Assembly: GCF_029867415.1 (NCBI RefSeq)
Contig: NC_081185.1
Coordinates: 86,277,452-86,341,451, forward strand
Direction: 5' to 3'
Source: Vicia villosa
Taxonomy: Eukaryota > Streptophyta > Magnoliopsida > Fabales > Fabaceae
DNA length: 64,000 nucleotides
Below the pieces are notes generated by a model. The model made no database searches. It saw nothing but the letters and a program-made list of their open reading frames with translations, and had not been told where the DNA came from. This document shows positions 47,001 through 56,397 of this stretch, piece by piece. Each line of letters starts with the position of its first letter. The stretch's first letter is position 1. A program made the position numbers and the translations under genes.

Positions 47001-47518
47001 ATACGTACCTTACCATCTTTCTTAGGTACTGGCACCACATTAGCAACCCATTGAGGATAGGAAGTAACAGCCAGAGAACCTGCATTGAACTGGTTCATAA
47101 CCTCAGCCTTGCATTTCTCAGACACCTCAGGGCGCATACGACGAACTTTTTACTTTATCGAAGGACAACCTTCTTTCATTGGTAAACGGTGAACCACAAT
47201 GTCAGTATCGAGGCCTGACATATCCTCATAAGACCAAGCGAAGATCTCAGCATAATCATGTAACATTTGACTCAGTTTTTTCTTGACACTGCCTTCTAAT
47301 CCAGCACCTATCTTGATTTCTTTCTTATCCTCATTGGTACCCAAATTCAAGACTTCGACTGGTTCTTCGTGCGGTTGTATGGTCTTTTCTTCTTGCTGTA
47401 ATAGTCTGGCGAGTTCTCCAGGCACTTCACAATTTTCCTCACCTTCATCCTCGGCTTGGTAGATCAGATTTTTGAAGTCATAATAGGCAATAGTAGAATT
47501 GTTATCAATGGGATCCAA
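44078..47518 (-). pseudogene. pol: Element C pol, decayed
   Basis: The whole B pol product can be followed in pieces: 47,518-47,150, 47,137-46,400, 46,263-45,832, 45,850-45,518, 45,511-45,131, about 45,120-44,940, 44,938-44,507 and 44,461-44,080. Breaks include stops near 47,147 (a Gln codon in B), 46,281, 45,515, 45,134, 45,027 and 44,508, a one-base insertion near 46,435 and a one-base deletion near 45,880. The RT motif YVDD is kept near 46,695. The first integrase Asp is replaced by Gly (WGIGII against WGIDMI), while the second Asp and the Glu remain. The upstream end lacks an ATG, as in B, and its splice acceptor is lost. The copy cannot supply its own enzymes. Confidence 0.93.
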
Positions 47519-47783
47519 AATGGATGTGGATTTGCAATTTATTTAGTGGATGGGTGTAAGGACACATAGCTATTTAAAAGCAAAGAAAGTGAAAGAAATA
47601 TAAAGAGCGCAAAATTTGAATGCAATACGTCCAATCATTTATTCAATAAAAATATGCTATGAAATGACAACCCTAACAAATGTACCATTGTGCCCCAGGC
47701 AAGGCACAAAGCTTAAAAGTTTTATTGTTCAAATTACAAAACCAAAACTTTGAAAATAATAAAAACATAAAATAGCATTTACT
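47519..47783 (-). other. Element C: remnant of the Ogre intron, acceptor lost
   Basis: The segment corresponds to the 258-base intron of B. The donor context CAGGAGTAAATGC is preserved (near 47,783), but where B has AATGCAG|AT, C has ATTGCAAAT, so the AG of the acceptor has become AA. In-frame joining of gag-pro and pol by this site is no longer possible. Confidence 0.65.
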
Positions 47784-49726
47784 CCTGTTTAAAAGAGATA
47801 GGGATAATGTCTTCAGCGTTCAAATTATTGAGCCCACTGCCAACGATAGAAAATATCCAACTGTCTAGGTCGCAGTCGCTATCAATATCTTCTACAGCGT
47901 TGACCTGGTCTTCGTGAACTTCTTTGTTGGTGATACGAATAGCACGAGTACGAAGAAAACAACTCTTTGAGCCTCTGAAGTGAAACTCAAATCAAACTTC
48001 CCAGAAGGTCACCCATCCCAATATTGCTCTCGCCGTATTCAACCACTGCCCTAGTGTCTTTCAAAGAGTCCATAGTAGGAGGTACTCTAGTAACCTTGGG
48101 AACATAAGGAACTGGTTCAACAATATAAACTGTCTGAGGAACCACTTCAAATGTCTGACAGGGAGTCTCAAAGAATTCGCCATCCATCTCCACATACTTG
48201 AAATTGTTCAAATGACTAACCATGTACTCTTCTTCACCACATATGGTGACGATCTCGCCTTTCGCGGGATACTTCAATGGCGCCCAAGAAAATAGGAATA
48301 GGCAGGGTGAATGTCCATTACGTAAAACTATAATTAAAGACTTCAGAACCCACTTTGATTGGGAGATTTACCTCTCCATGCACCATTCTTTTCGAACCAT
48401 CGAATGCTCTCACCACCACGTCACTACGCTTCAACACAATCCCTTCGTAATCGAGTTTGTCAAGAACAACCTTCAGTAACACATACAAAGAAGAACCATT
48501 GTCAACCAATGCATCAGATAAGGTAGTTCCCCTACACTCAATAGAGATGTGCAAACCCTTATTGTGGTTCCTTCCTGTGGGAGTCAGGTCAGTGTCAGAA
48601 AAGCCTGGGCCATTATCAATTATCAGGCTAGCAACACAATTTTCAAACTGGTTAACCGAGATTTCTTGCGGCACGTGTGCAGATTTCAAAAACTTCATCA
48701 AAGCTTTAGCATGGGCCTCGGAGCACATCAATAGAGATAGCATAGAGATCTTGGAGGAGGTGTGCCCCAACCGTTCGACAATATTGTAATCACTCTTGCG
48801 GATAATTTTCAACATTCTTTCCATTTCTTTCTTGGAAGAATCTTCGATAGTAGTTTCAACCGGCGCCTTCGTCTGGACATGCTCAATCACTGGTTCTCTG
48901 TCTCGAGTTTCAGTAGATGGCTCGGAAGTAGAGATACGAACAAGAGTAGTAACAGTCTTCGGAGAGATTTCTGGGAATAAAATCCTTCCACTTCGAGTAA
49001 CCTTACTAGTCCCAACGATACTGTCGACGTCGGGATTAGTAACTTTAGTAGTTTTGTCAGTCAAACGCTCTGGCTTTACACCATAAATGTAAACATCAAC
49101 ACCATAATTCCAAGGGATGGCCTTGTTAGAGGAATATGGAATCGGGAGGGGCCTAGTAATAATCAGGGGAGCCACTATAGGCTCAGCACTAATCATCACA
49201 GGACCTTTAGAGGTGATCCTCACAGGAGTTTTGGAATTAGTGATCACAGATACTTCCTCAACTAAGCTTTCCACAGCAGGAGTCTTCTCAAACAATATGG
49301 TACGATTTTCCATCAGGTGGTGAATGCCTTCTTTCAGCTTCCAACAACCATTGGATTGAGATTCACAGAAATAACAATTCTCAATGCAACCCGGAAATAA
49401 ACCGCCTTGCAACAACTTCTTCTTAACAATTGGAAGAGGAGTAGTTAAATCACTCATGGTAAAAACATAAGAACTATCATCCACATCATTAACAATCTTG
49501 TCATGATTAGGCATAGGAGCGGTAATCACATTAGGAGTCTCAGGAGGTTCAAACTCAATCTCCCTAGCATCAATCATATCTTGAATCTTGTTCTTCAATG
49601 TCCAACAATTATTTGTATCATGTCAAAGACTGTTGGAATGGTATGCACACCTCACGTTGGGATTGTAGTTAGGAGAGGAAGTATTAGGATTCCTAGGAGG
49701 GTATCTCAAAGTAGCTATGAAGGATT
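47784..49726 (-). pseudogene. gag-pro: Element C gag-pro, 3' two-thirds, decayed
   Basis: From the zinc-knuckle region (49,700) through protease to the C-terminal tail, the reading matches B. The main open piece is 49,598-48,318. It holds VDNGSSLYVLL with the protease Asp intact. Compared with B the second Cys of the zinc knuckle is Ser, a TGA interrupts at 49623-49625, about 50 bases are deleted near 48,277, and the region with the PTGW repeats is missing between about 47,990 and 47,960. The 5' third of gag is absent: at about 49,726 the sequence turns into the head-to-head copy F. Confidence 0.88.
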
Positions 49727-52337
49727 TTAGCTATGAAGACAAGTAGTACCAACATGCTGATGAGAAGTACAAGCTTCTATAAGAGCGTCTGAAGGGTATG
49801 GAAATTTAGAAAGTGCCTGGTCTGAATTTTGAGGAATTGGGTTTAATTTCAGGGGTTGTCATCCCTCCTAAATTCAAAATTCCAATTTTTTATAATTACA
49901 ACGGTGTTTCGTGTCCTAAGTTGCACTTGAGGTCTTACGTGCGGAAGATTCAGCCTCACACTATTGACAAAAAATTATGGATTCATTTCTTTCAAGAGAG
50001 TCTATCTGGAACGCAGTTGGATTGGTTCTATTAGCTAGAAGGGACCAATATTCATACCTGGGAAGATTTGGTTGCCGCTTTCTATAAGCAATACCTGTAC
50101 ATTGCTGACCTCGCGCCAACCCGTATGTAGTTGCAGAATATGTCCATGGGTTCTAATGAAAGCTTCAAAGAGTACGCCCAGAAATGGAGAGATCTGACAT
50201 GCATAGTTCAACCTCCTTTAGCTAACAGAGAGTTGGTTGATATGTTCATGAGCACACTAACCGGTCCTTTCTATAGCCATTTACTTGGAAGCTCGTCATC
50301 CGGTTTCACCGAGCTGATATTGACAGGAGAGCGTGTTGAAAGTGGAATTCAAAGTGGTAAAATACAAGCGGCTACATCTTAAGGTACTACCAAGAGGTCG
50401 CATAATGGGAAGAATGAATCTAATCCTGTGTACGGCCAGAAGAGTTGTAACAATAATGGCCGCGACCATTTTGTTGGAGCAGTTCTAATCTCTGCACCAG
50501 TACCACAACAACAACAGAATAATCAGCGTAACCAGAATGCAACCCCCATAATTGATTACTTTGAGAGACCCTCCTAGGAATCCTAATACTTTCTCTCCTA
50601 GCTACAATCCCAATGCGAGGTGTGCATACCATTCCAACAGTCCTGAACATGATACAAATAATTGTTGGACATTGAAGAACAAGATTCAAGATATGATTGA
50701 TGCTAGGGAGATTGAGTTTGACCCTCCTGAGACTCCCAATGTGATTACCGCTCCTATTCCTAATCATGATAAGATTGTTAATGTCGTGGATGATAGTTCT
50801 TATGTTTTTACTATGGGTGATTTAACTACTCCTCTCCCAATTGTTAAGAAGAAGTAGTTGCAAACCGGTTTATTTCCGGGTTGCGTTGAGAATTGTTATT
50901 TATGTGAATCTCAATCCAATGGTTGTTGGAAGTTGAAAGTAGGCATTCAACGCTTGATGGACAACCGTACGATATTGTTTGAGAAGACTCCTACTGTAGG
51001 AAGCTTAGTTGAGGATGTATCTGTGATCACTAATTCCAAAACTCTTGTGAGGATCACCTCTAAAGGTCTTTTGAAGAATACTGCCGAGCCTAGAGTGGCT
51101 CCCCTGATTATTACTAGGCCCCTCCCGATTCCATATTCCTATAACAAGGATATCCCTTGAAATTATGGTGGTGATGTTAACATTCATGGTGTCAAGCAAG
51201 AGCCTTTGACTGACGAAACTGTTGAAGTTACTATCCCGACGTCGACAGTATCGTTGGGACTAGTAAGGTTACTTGAAGTGGAAGGATTTTCTCCCCAGAA
51301 ATCTCTCCGAAGACAGTTACTACTCCTGTTCGTATCTCTGCTTCCGAGCCATCTACATACACTCGAGGCACATAACCAGTGATTGAGCCTGTCCAGACGA
51401 AGTCACCAGTTGAAACTACTATGGAAGATTCTTCCAAGCAAGAAATGGAAGAAATGCTGAAAATCATCCGCAAGAGTGATTACAATATTGTTGAACAGTT
51501 GGGGCACACCTCCTCTAAGATCTCTATCCTATCTTTATTGATGTGCTCCGAGGCCCATGCTAAAGCTTTGATGAAGTTTTTGAAATCTGCACACGTGCCG
51601 TAAGAAATCTCGGTTGACCAGTTTGAAAATTGTGTTGCTAGCCTGACAACTGATACTGGCCTAGTCTTTTTTGATGCTGACCTGACCCCCGCAGGAAGGA
51701 ACCACGATAAGGCTCTGTACGTCTCTATTGAGTGTAGGGGCACTACCTTATCTCATGCATTAGTTTACAATGGTTCTTCTTTGAATGTGTTACCGAAGGT
51801 TGTTCTTGACAAACTCGATTGCGAAGGGATTGTGTTGAAGCGTAGTGACATGGTGGTGAGAGCATTCAATGGTTCGAAAAGAATGGTGCATGGAGAGGTT
51901 AATCTCCCAATCAGAGTGGGTTCTGAAGTCTTTAATTCCACTTTTACGTAATGGACATTCATCCTGCCTATTCCTGTTTGCTTGGGCGCCATTAGATACA
52001 TGGGGCAGGCGATGTGACTTCTACCTGACATCAGAAGTTGAAGTATCCCGCGAAAGGCAAGATCGTCACCGTATGTGGTGAAGAAAAGTACATGGTTAGT
52101 CATTTGAACAATTTCAAGTATGTGGAGATGGATGGCGAATTCTTCGAGACTCCCTGTCAGACATTTGAAGTGGTTCCTCAGACAGTTCTTGTTGTTGAAC
52201 CAGTTCCTTATGTTCCCAAGGTTACTAGAGTACCTCATACTATGGCTTCTCTGAAAGACACTAGGGCCGTGGTTGAAGACGGTGGGAGCAATATTGGGAT
52301 GGGTGACCTTCTGAGAAGTTTCCCAGAAAGCCTGTGA
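47987..52337. repeat. Large inverted repeat formed by C and F gag-pro (arms about 1.75 kb)
   Basis: The left arm 47,987-49,720 (minus gag-pro of C) and the right arm 50,560-52,337 (plus gag-pro of F) are inverted copies. A compared stretch of about 200 bases (49,501-49,715 against 50,565-50,775) is about 95% identical by eye. The spacer of about 0.83 kb (49,727-50,555) holds the 5' gag part of F. A transcript through the locus could fold into a long hairpin. Confidence 0.85.
49735..52337 (+). pseudogene. gag-pro: Element F gag-pro, plus strand, decayed
   Basis: Matches B gag-pro from about residue 120 to the region after protease. Pieces: 49,813-50,034 and 50,131-50,382 (Gag domain), 50,552-50,857 (zinc-knuckle region), 50,858-51,160, 51,379-51,603, about 51,604-51,960 (protease) and 52,038-52,337. 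Stops include TAG at 49807, 50032 and 50128 and TAA at 51601 where B has Gln, TGA at 51274 where B has Arg, and TGA at 51158 where B has Trp. The protease Asp codon is TAC (51766-51768). About 90 bases between the Gag domain and the zinc-knuckle region are lost. No pol follows; at 52,337 the element ends in unrelated sequence. Confidence 0.92.
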
Positions 52338-52455
52338 GTGAGATAATATCATGCTGAAAAAACTCGTGTTGGTTTGTGGAGCCAATCGATCATCCCAAAA
52401 ACAGTCAGGGCCGTTACAATTAGCATTTTCTTAACTTTAATACCTTAAAAGTGTC

Positions 52456-52590
52456 GTGAAGATTGTTACTAATAAAATCATTTGGAGCACTTGCAACATC
52501 AGATACTTTTATGAATGGGTAGTTGCTGATTGTTACGAATAAAATCATTTGAAGCACTTTCAACATTAAGTACCTAAATGAATGTAATGC
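52456..52590. repeat. Diverged direct duplication, about 75 bases
   Basis: GATTGTTACTAATAAAATCA plus TTTGGAGCACTTGCAACATCAG recurs as GATTGTTACGAATAAAATCA plus TTTGAAGCACTTTCAACATTAAG. It lies between the end of F and the host gene fragment and has no recognisable function. Confidence 0.7.
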
Positions 52591-52641
52591 ATATCATTAT
52601 ATATATCGTTAGTCATTTTAAAATTTTAAAAAAATACATAC

Positions 52642-53480
52642 CTGTTGAGCTACATCTTGTAAAACAACATTAATACGAGGATCGCCGACTTCCCATGGTA
52701 CTTGATCTAATAAAGAGACCAAACAATTAATATAGTTGCTGAAAATGGAGAATAAGAATTATGTAAACAAGAATTAGTAATTGAAAATGTAAAACAAATG
52801 TATATAAAACAGAATAGAATTAAAAAAAAATTAGTAAATCTTCTGGTCTAATCAAATCATTATCATTTAAGCTCATCAATCTCCGAGAATTCCTCATTCT
52901 CATTGCCACATTTCTACCCTATATATGATTCCACATATTCGATACTTAAATTTAGGTATGCTGATGGAAAAATATACTCCAAATATGTTGAAGTTCAAGA
53001 GAATGGATGAAGAAAACACTGTTGAAGTTCAAGAATTCACTAGTAAACAATAGATTCTCTAACAAATCACACTTGATAACTTTTACATCAAAATATAATT
53101 TAATATGTTGAACTATAACCTAGTTGAACCAAAATCAAAATCGCATATATTAAATTAAGTGACAACGTTTTGAGACACAAAATAAAGGATAATCTAAAAA
53201 TGAAAATAAATATTTCTATTAATAATAAAAATTGAAAAGGAAAATAAATTAACATTTTCAATTATTGTACCTGAAATCGGTGGTTATAACAAACAAACAC
53301 CTTTGGAAGGTACGGCAGAGAAGTGATTGGATGATTAAGATCAATTTGTAGTGTTCTATTGGGAGCAGAGGTTGGAACGATTTAGAGCAGCGGTTGGAAC
53401 GTCTGAGAGTGATTCTACAATTGAAAGCGATTTGACATTCAGAGCGATAATACATACAGGTTGGTTCGGATGGCCCAAAA
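52642..53480 (-). pseudogene. 5' part of an unidentified host gene (exon-like fragments)
   Basis: On the minus strand there is a clean exon at 52738-52642: ATTTTCAG acceptor, 97 bases, CAG|GTATGT donor. In one frame it encodes about 32 residues including SLLDQVPWEVGDPRINVV with no stop. Upstream, about 52,910-52,815, a stretch opens at ATG AGA ATG AGG and encodes a LMSLNDNDLIRPEDLL segment, but I see no good donor. Further upstream, 53,480-53,275 ends in ATTTCAG|GTACAAT and looks like a leader exon. I do not recognise the protein. The downstream part of the gene is missing, replaced by the Ogre cluster at 52,337. It may be a truncated gene or a captured fragment. Confidence 0.35.
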
Positions 53481-53636
53481 TTTAAATCCGTTATAAACAT
53501 GTTTTTATTTTTAAGGTCCAATTTCGACGATAAAATTTTGGTTTTTTTGTATGGATTAGGATTTTTGATGTATAATATTATGAATTTCATTTTTATAATA
53601 AGTCAATTATATAGTAATAAAAATAAATAAAATAAA

Positions 53637-54675
53637 AGGTTAAATTATAGTTTTGATTTTCTTATTTTCGTGTTTTCAAGGTTTTACTTCTCCTATTTTA
53701 TTTTTAAACATTTTTGCATTCTTCAGAATTGGGGAGATTTGGAGGGGAGGGGAGGGAATCTGAATTTTAAGACGTAAAAAATCATTATATTTACTAAAAT
53801 ATCCTCAGTTTAATTTTAATATTTCAAAATTATTTATTTTCTTTTTTGTTAATGCTTCTCTTCTATGTGATTTTTCTCGATTATTTTCATCAACTTAGTA
53901 TAACTTTATCCACCTTCAATTTTTTTTTTCAATTTTTTTTTACTTAATACAAATCATAATCATTGCATTATTTTTATAATTATTTTAATGTTTATTTATG
54001 TTCTTTTTTCTTCTAATTTTGTTATTTATCCTATTATATTTTTTTATATCAAATTTTAAATCATTTACTTTATTTATTTATTTTTATTTATTTTATCAAA
54101 AAAATTTAAATTATTAGTTTTAACAATAACTTATTTTATATATTTTTTTTGTTAGATGATTCATCACTATTTAAAAATTGTTATTAGCATATAGTTTCAT
54201 TTGTGTCGGAGAGTTATAATTTGAATCAAGTGTACTCAGTTTATTAACGTTATGATAAATTATAACATTTTAATCTCTCAATTAAAAAATTTATTATCAA
54301 AAAATTATTTATGAATTTTTCATATTTAAATATTATATCACTTATATAATATTATAAGGGTAAAAATGTAATTTATGAATAGAAACCCTCCCCTCCCCTC
54401 CTGAACCAAACATATTTTTAATTAAAACCCCTCCCATCTCTTATTTTGAACCAAACACTTGATTAAAAAAAATCCCTCACCTCCCCTCCCCTCCCCTTCC
54501 CTCTTTTAAAATTCCTCCCCTCCCCCTCATTTGAACCAAACAGACCTTTAAAATGTGACACATAAAAGGTTTTTTTTAACCAAAGTGGGATGAGGGACCA
54601 AAAGTATTTAAAAATAAAATAGGGGACTAAAACTGTGAAAACACAAAAATAGGGACAAAAACTGTAATTTAGCAT
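53637..54675. mobile_element. Foldback (MULE/MITE-like) element, 1.04 kb
   Basis: The ends are inverted copies of about 85 bases: left GGTTAAATTATAGTTTTG ... CCTATTTTATTTTTAAA, right (reversed) GCTAAATTACAGTTTTTGTC ... CCTATTTTATTTTTAAA. A 9-base TAAAATAAA flanks both sides (53628-53636, 54676-54684), as for Mutator-like elements, but the sequence is simple enough to match by chance. Inside are a second pair of inverted ends rich in GGGGAGGGG and no coding frame. It is non-autonomous. Confidence 0.6.
54483..54501 (-). other. G-quadruplex-type motif
   Basis: On the minus strand four G runs (GGGAAGGGGAGGGGAGGGG) are separated by one or two bases, a canonical quadruplex pattern. It lies in the inner inverted end of the foldback element; a weaker G-rich partner is on the plus strand at 53,738-53,757. 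Confidence 0.6.
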
Positions 54676-54685
54676 AAAATAAATA

Positions 54686-55741
54686 TTAATTAGGTTTGGT
54701 CGGTTTTCGTATTTGTCGAGTCCAAAATAATCGTTCAAGTCCGACCGAAACAACCTATACTATCCAAATTAAACAATCTAATAAATCTGGCACCAATCCT
54801 ACCCGATCTATTTGCATACATGGTTGTAATTGATTTTTTACACTGTCATTGTATCACCTATTTTTTCAAAATATAATAAATATAAATAATATAATATAAA
54901 AGAAAATAGCATAGGGAAAATCCTTCTAGGTAATTGTGGGCATAGGAAATATTTCTTGGTATTATTTATAATTGATGAAAAAAATTATCCTTAGTGCAAT
55001 TTCTTCCGTGATGTTTTATTAATTCTTTAGAAGCAAAAGTTCTTCATAAATTATATAATAAATTTAATATTATATCATCTTTGAAAAAAGATAGTACTTT
55101 ATATGCTTTTTAGAAATTATATAAGAAATTTATTATTGTGCTATTCTTTAAGAATGTTTTATAAGTTTTTCAAAAAATATATAAAAAATTTGTTATTTTC
55201 TTATATATTAGAGATATTTAATATATTCTTCAGAAATAATATTATTTTTTTATTTTTTTATTTTTTAATAATAATTAATAATTTAATAAGATATAATATA
55301 ATATTAAAATTTAAAATAATAAATAAAATAATATAAGAGAAAAAAGAAAAAAATAGAGTGTGTATTATATTATTTTATCAAATATATTTTAAATACAGTA
55401 TGAGTCATATTCATAGGATATATATTATGAATATAAAAGTTCTCTAATTAATAAATATCTATAATCATTCTACTTAGAACAATTTGAAAGTAATTTAAAT
55501 TTTGTTAAATAATAATAAATAGTATTTTTTTTTTTAAAAATAATTTTGTTTAGAAACAAAATTCCTAATATTTAATGTTATTAATAATTTTTTATGCAAT
55601 CTTTATAATTCACTAGTTAAATAAAAGAAAAAAAAATTATACAATTTATATTTTAATAAATTTTATTATAATATTTTGGGTTAAATATATTTGTAGTACT
55701 TATAAATATTTCATATTTCACTTTTAATTTTTCAAAATAAC
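54686..55741. other. AT-rich intergenic DNA, nothing recognised
   Basis: Strongly AT-rich sequence with runs of A, T and TA. Open frames such as 55,103-55,336 have low-complexity Phe/Ile/Asn/Lys content and are not credible genes. Confidence 0.6.
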
Positions 55742-55752
55742 ATATTTAACCT

Positions 55753-55901
55753 CTTTTTTTTTTACTTTATACCATCGGTTTGGAGGCGAGTTCTGGCATC
55801 AAGTAGTTTCATCCTCCTTCCGATCGCAATTGCGGAGATCGAACCGTGATTCTCCCTACCAAGTCCAGCGCCAATCACCGTTGAATCAACTAACGATTTA
55901 T
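55753..55901 (-). mobile_element. tRNA-derived SINE, 149 bases
   Basis: On the minus strand the element has an A-box-like TGGCGCTGGACTTGG (near 55,873) and a B-box GGTTCGATCTC (55845-55835). It ends in ATAAAGTAAAAAAAAAGAG at its 3' end. It is flanked by an 11-base duplication, ATATTTAACCT, at 55742-55752 and 55902-55912. The A and B boxes, an A-rich tail and a duplication longer than 9 bases together identify a SINE. It depends on LINE enzymes for movement. Confidence 0.85.
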
Positions 55902-55912
55902 ATATTTAACCT

Positions 55913-56397
55913 AATATTTTAGTTGATATACACTGTACCCTCTAGTAAGATTACCTGCCATATATCTTTATTACTTTTGTCTATAGAAATATAATTATTA
56001 TTATTAAATAAAATAAGATTTTATACCAAAAATAAATTAAAGATTTTTTCTTTTTGCGGATCTTTCTCCTCAAAGGGGAAGGAAGAATCTTAGTCAACCT
56101 ATTTTAAAAATTAGTCAGCCCCTTTTGGAAAATCATTTCAAATATTCCATTATAATTTGATAACTCATTTTTATTTCATATATTTTATTTATAAAGTAGT
56201 AGTATTTAATATATATCTCTTTTATTAATCAGATAATAGAGATATATATTAGAAAATATTTCTACGGCAACGCAGTTCAAAGCAACATGAACAATATCCG
56301 TTTGTTTCTTTGAATTTCAATCATCATTATCTTCCTCTCTTTTTTTATTAGACACATAGTTTAGAGGAAATTAAGGAAAACAACAACGTTGTTAGCA
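55913..56397 (+). promoter_or_regulatory. Upstream region of the AVT1 gene
   Basis: AT-rich. A TATATATT at 56,230-56,240 lies about 45-50 bases before a stretch that becomes CAA- and TC-rich, typical for a 5' leader. A nine-codon upstream ORF (ATG 56287 to TGA 56313) would be in the leader if transcription starts near 56,270. The real start site is unknown. Confidence 0.35.

Noticed and set aside
49503..49730. Plus-strand frames over the C gag-pro and minus-strand frames over F, such as 51,765-52,385
   Set aside because: They are antisense shadows of the gag-pro remnants and mirror each other because of the inverted repeat.
55103..55336. 77-residue Phe/Ile/Asn-rich frame
   Set aside because: Low-complexity translation of AT-rich DNA without start context or homologous features.
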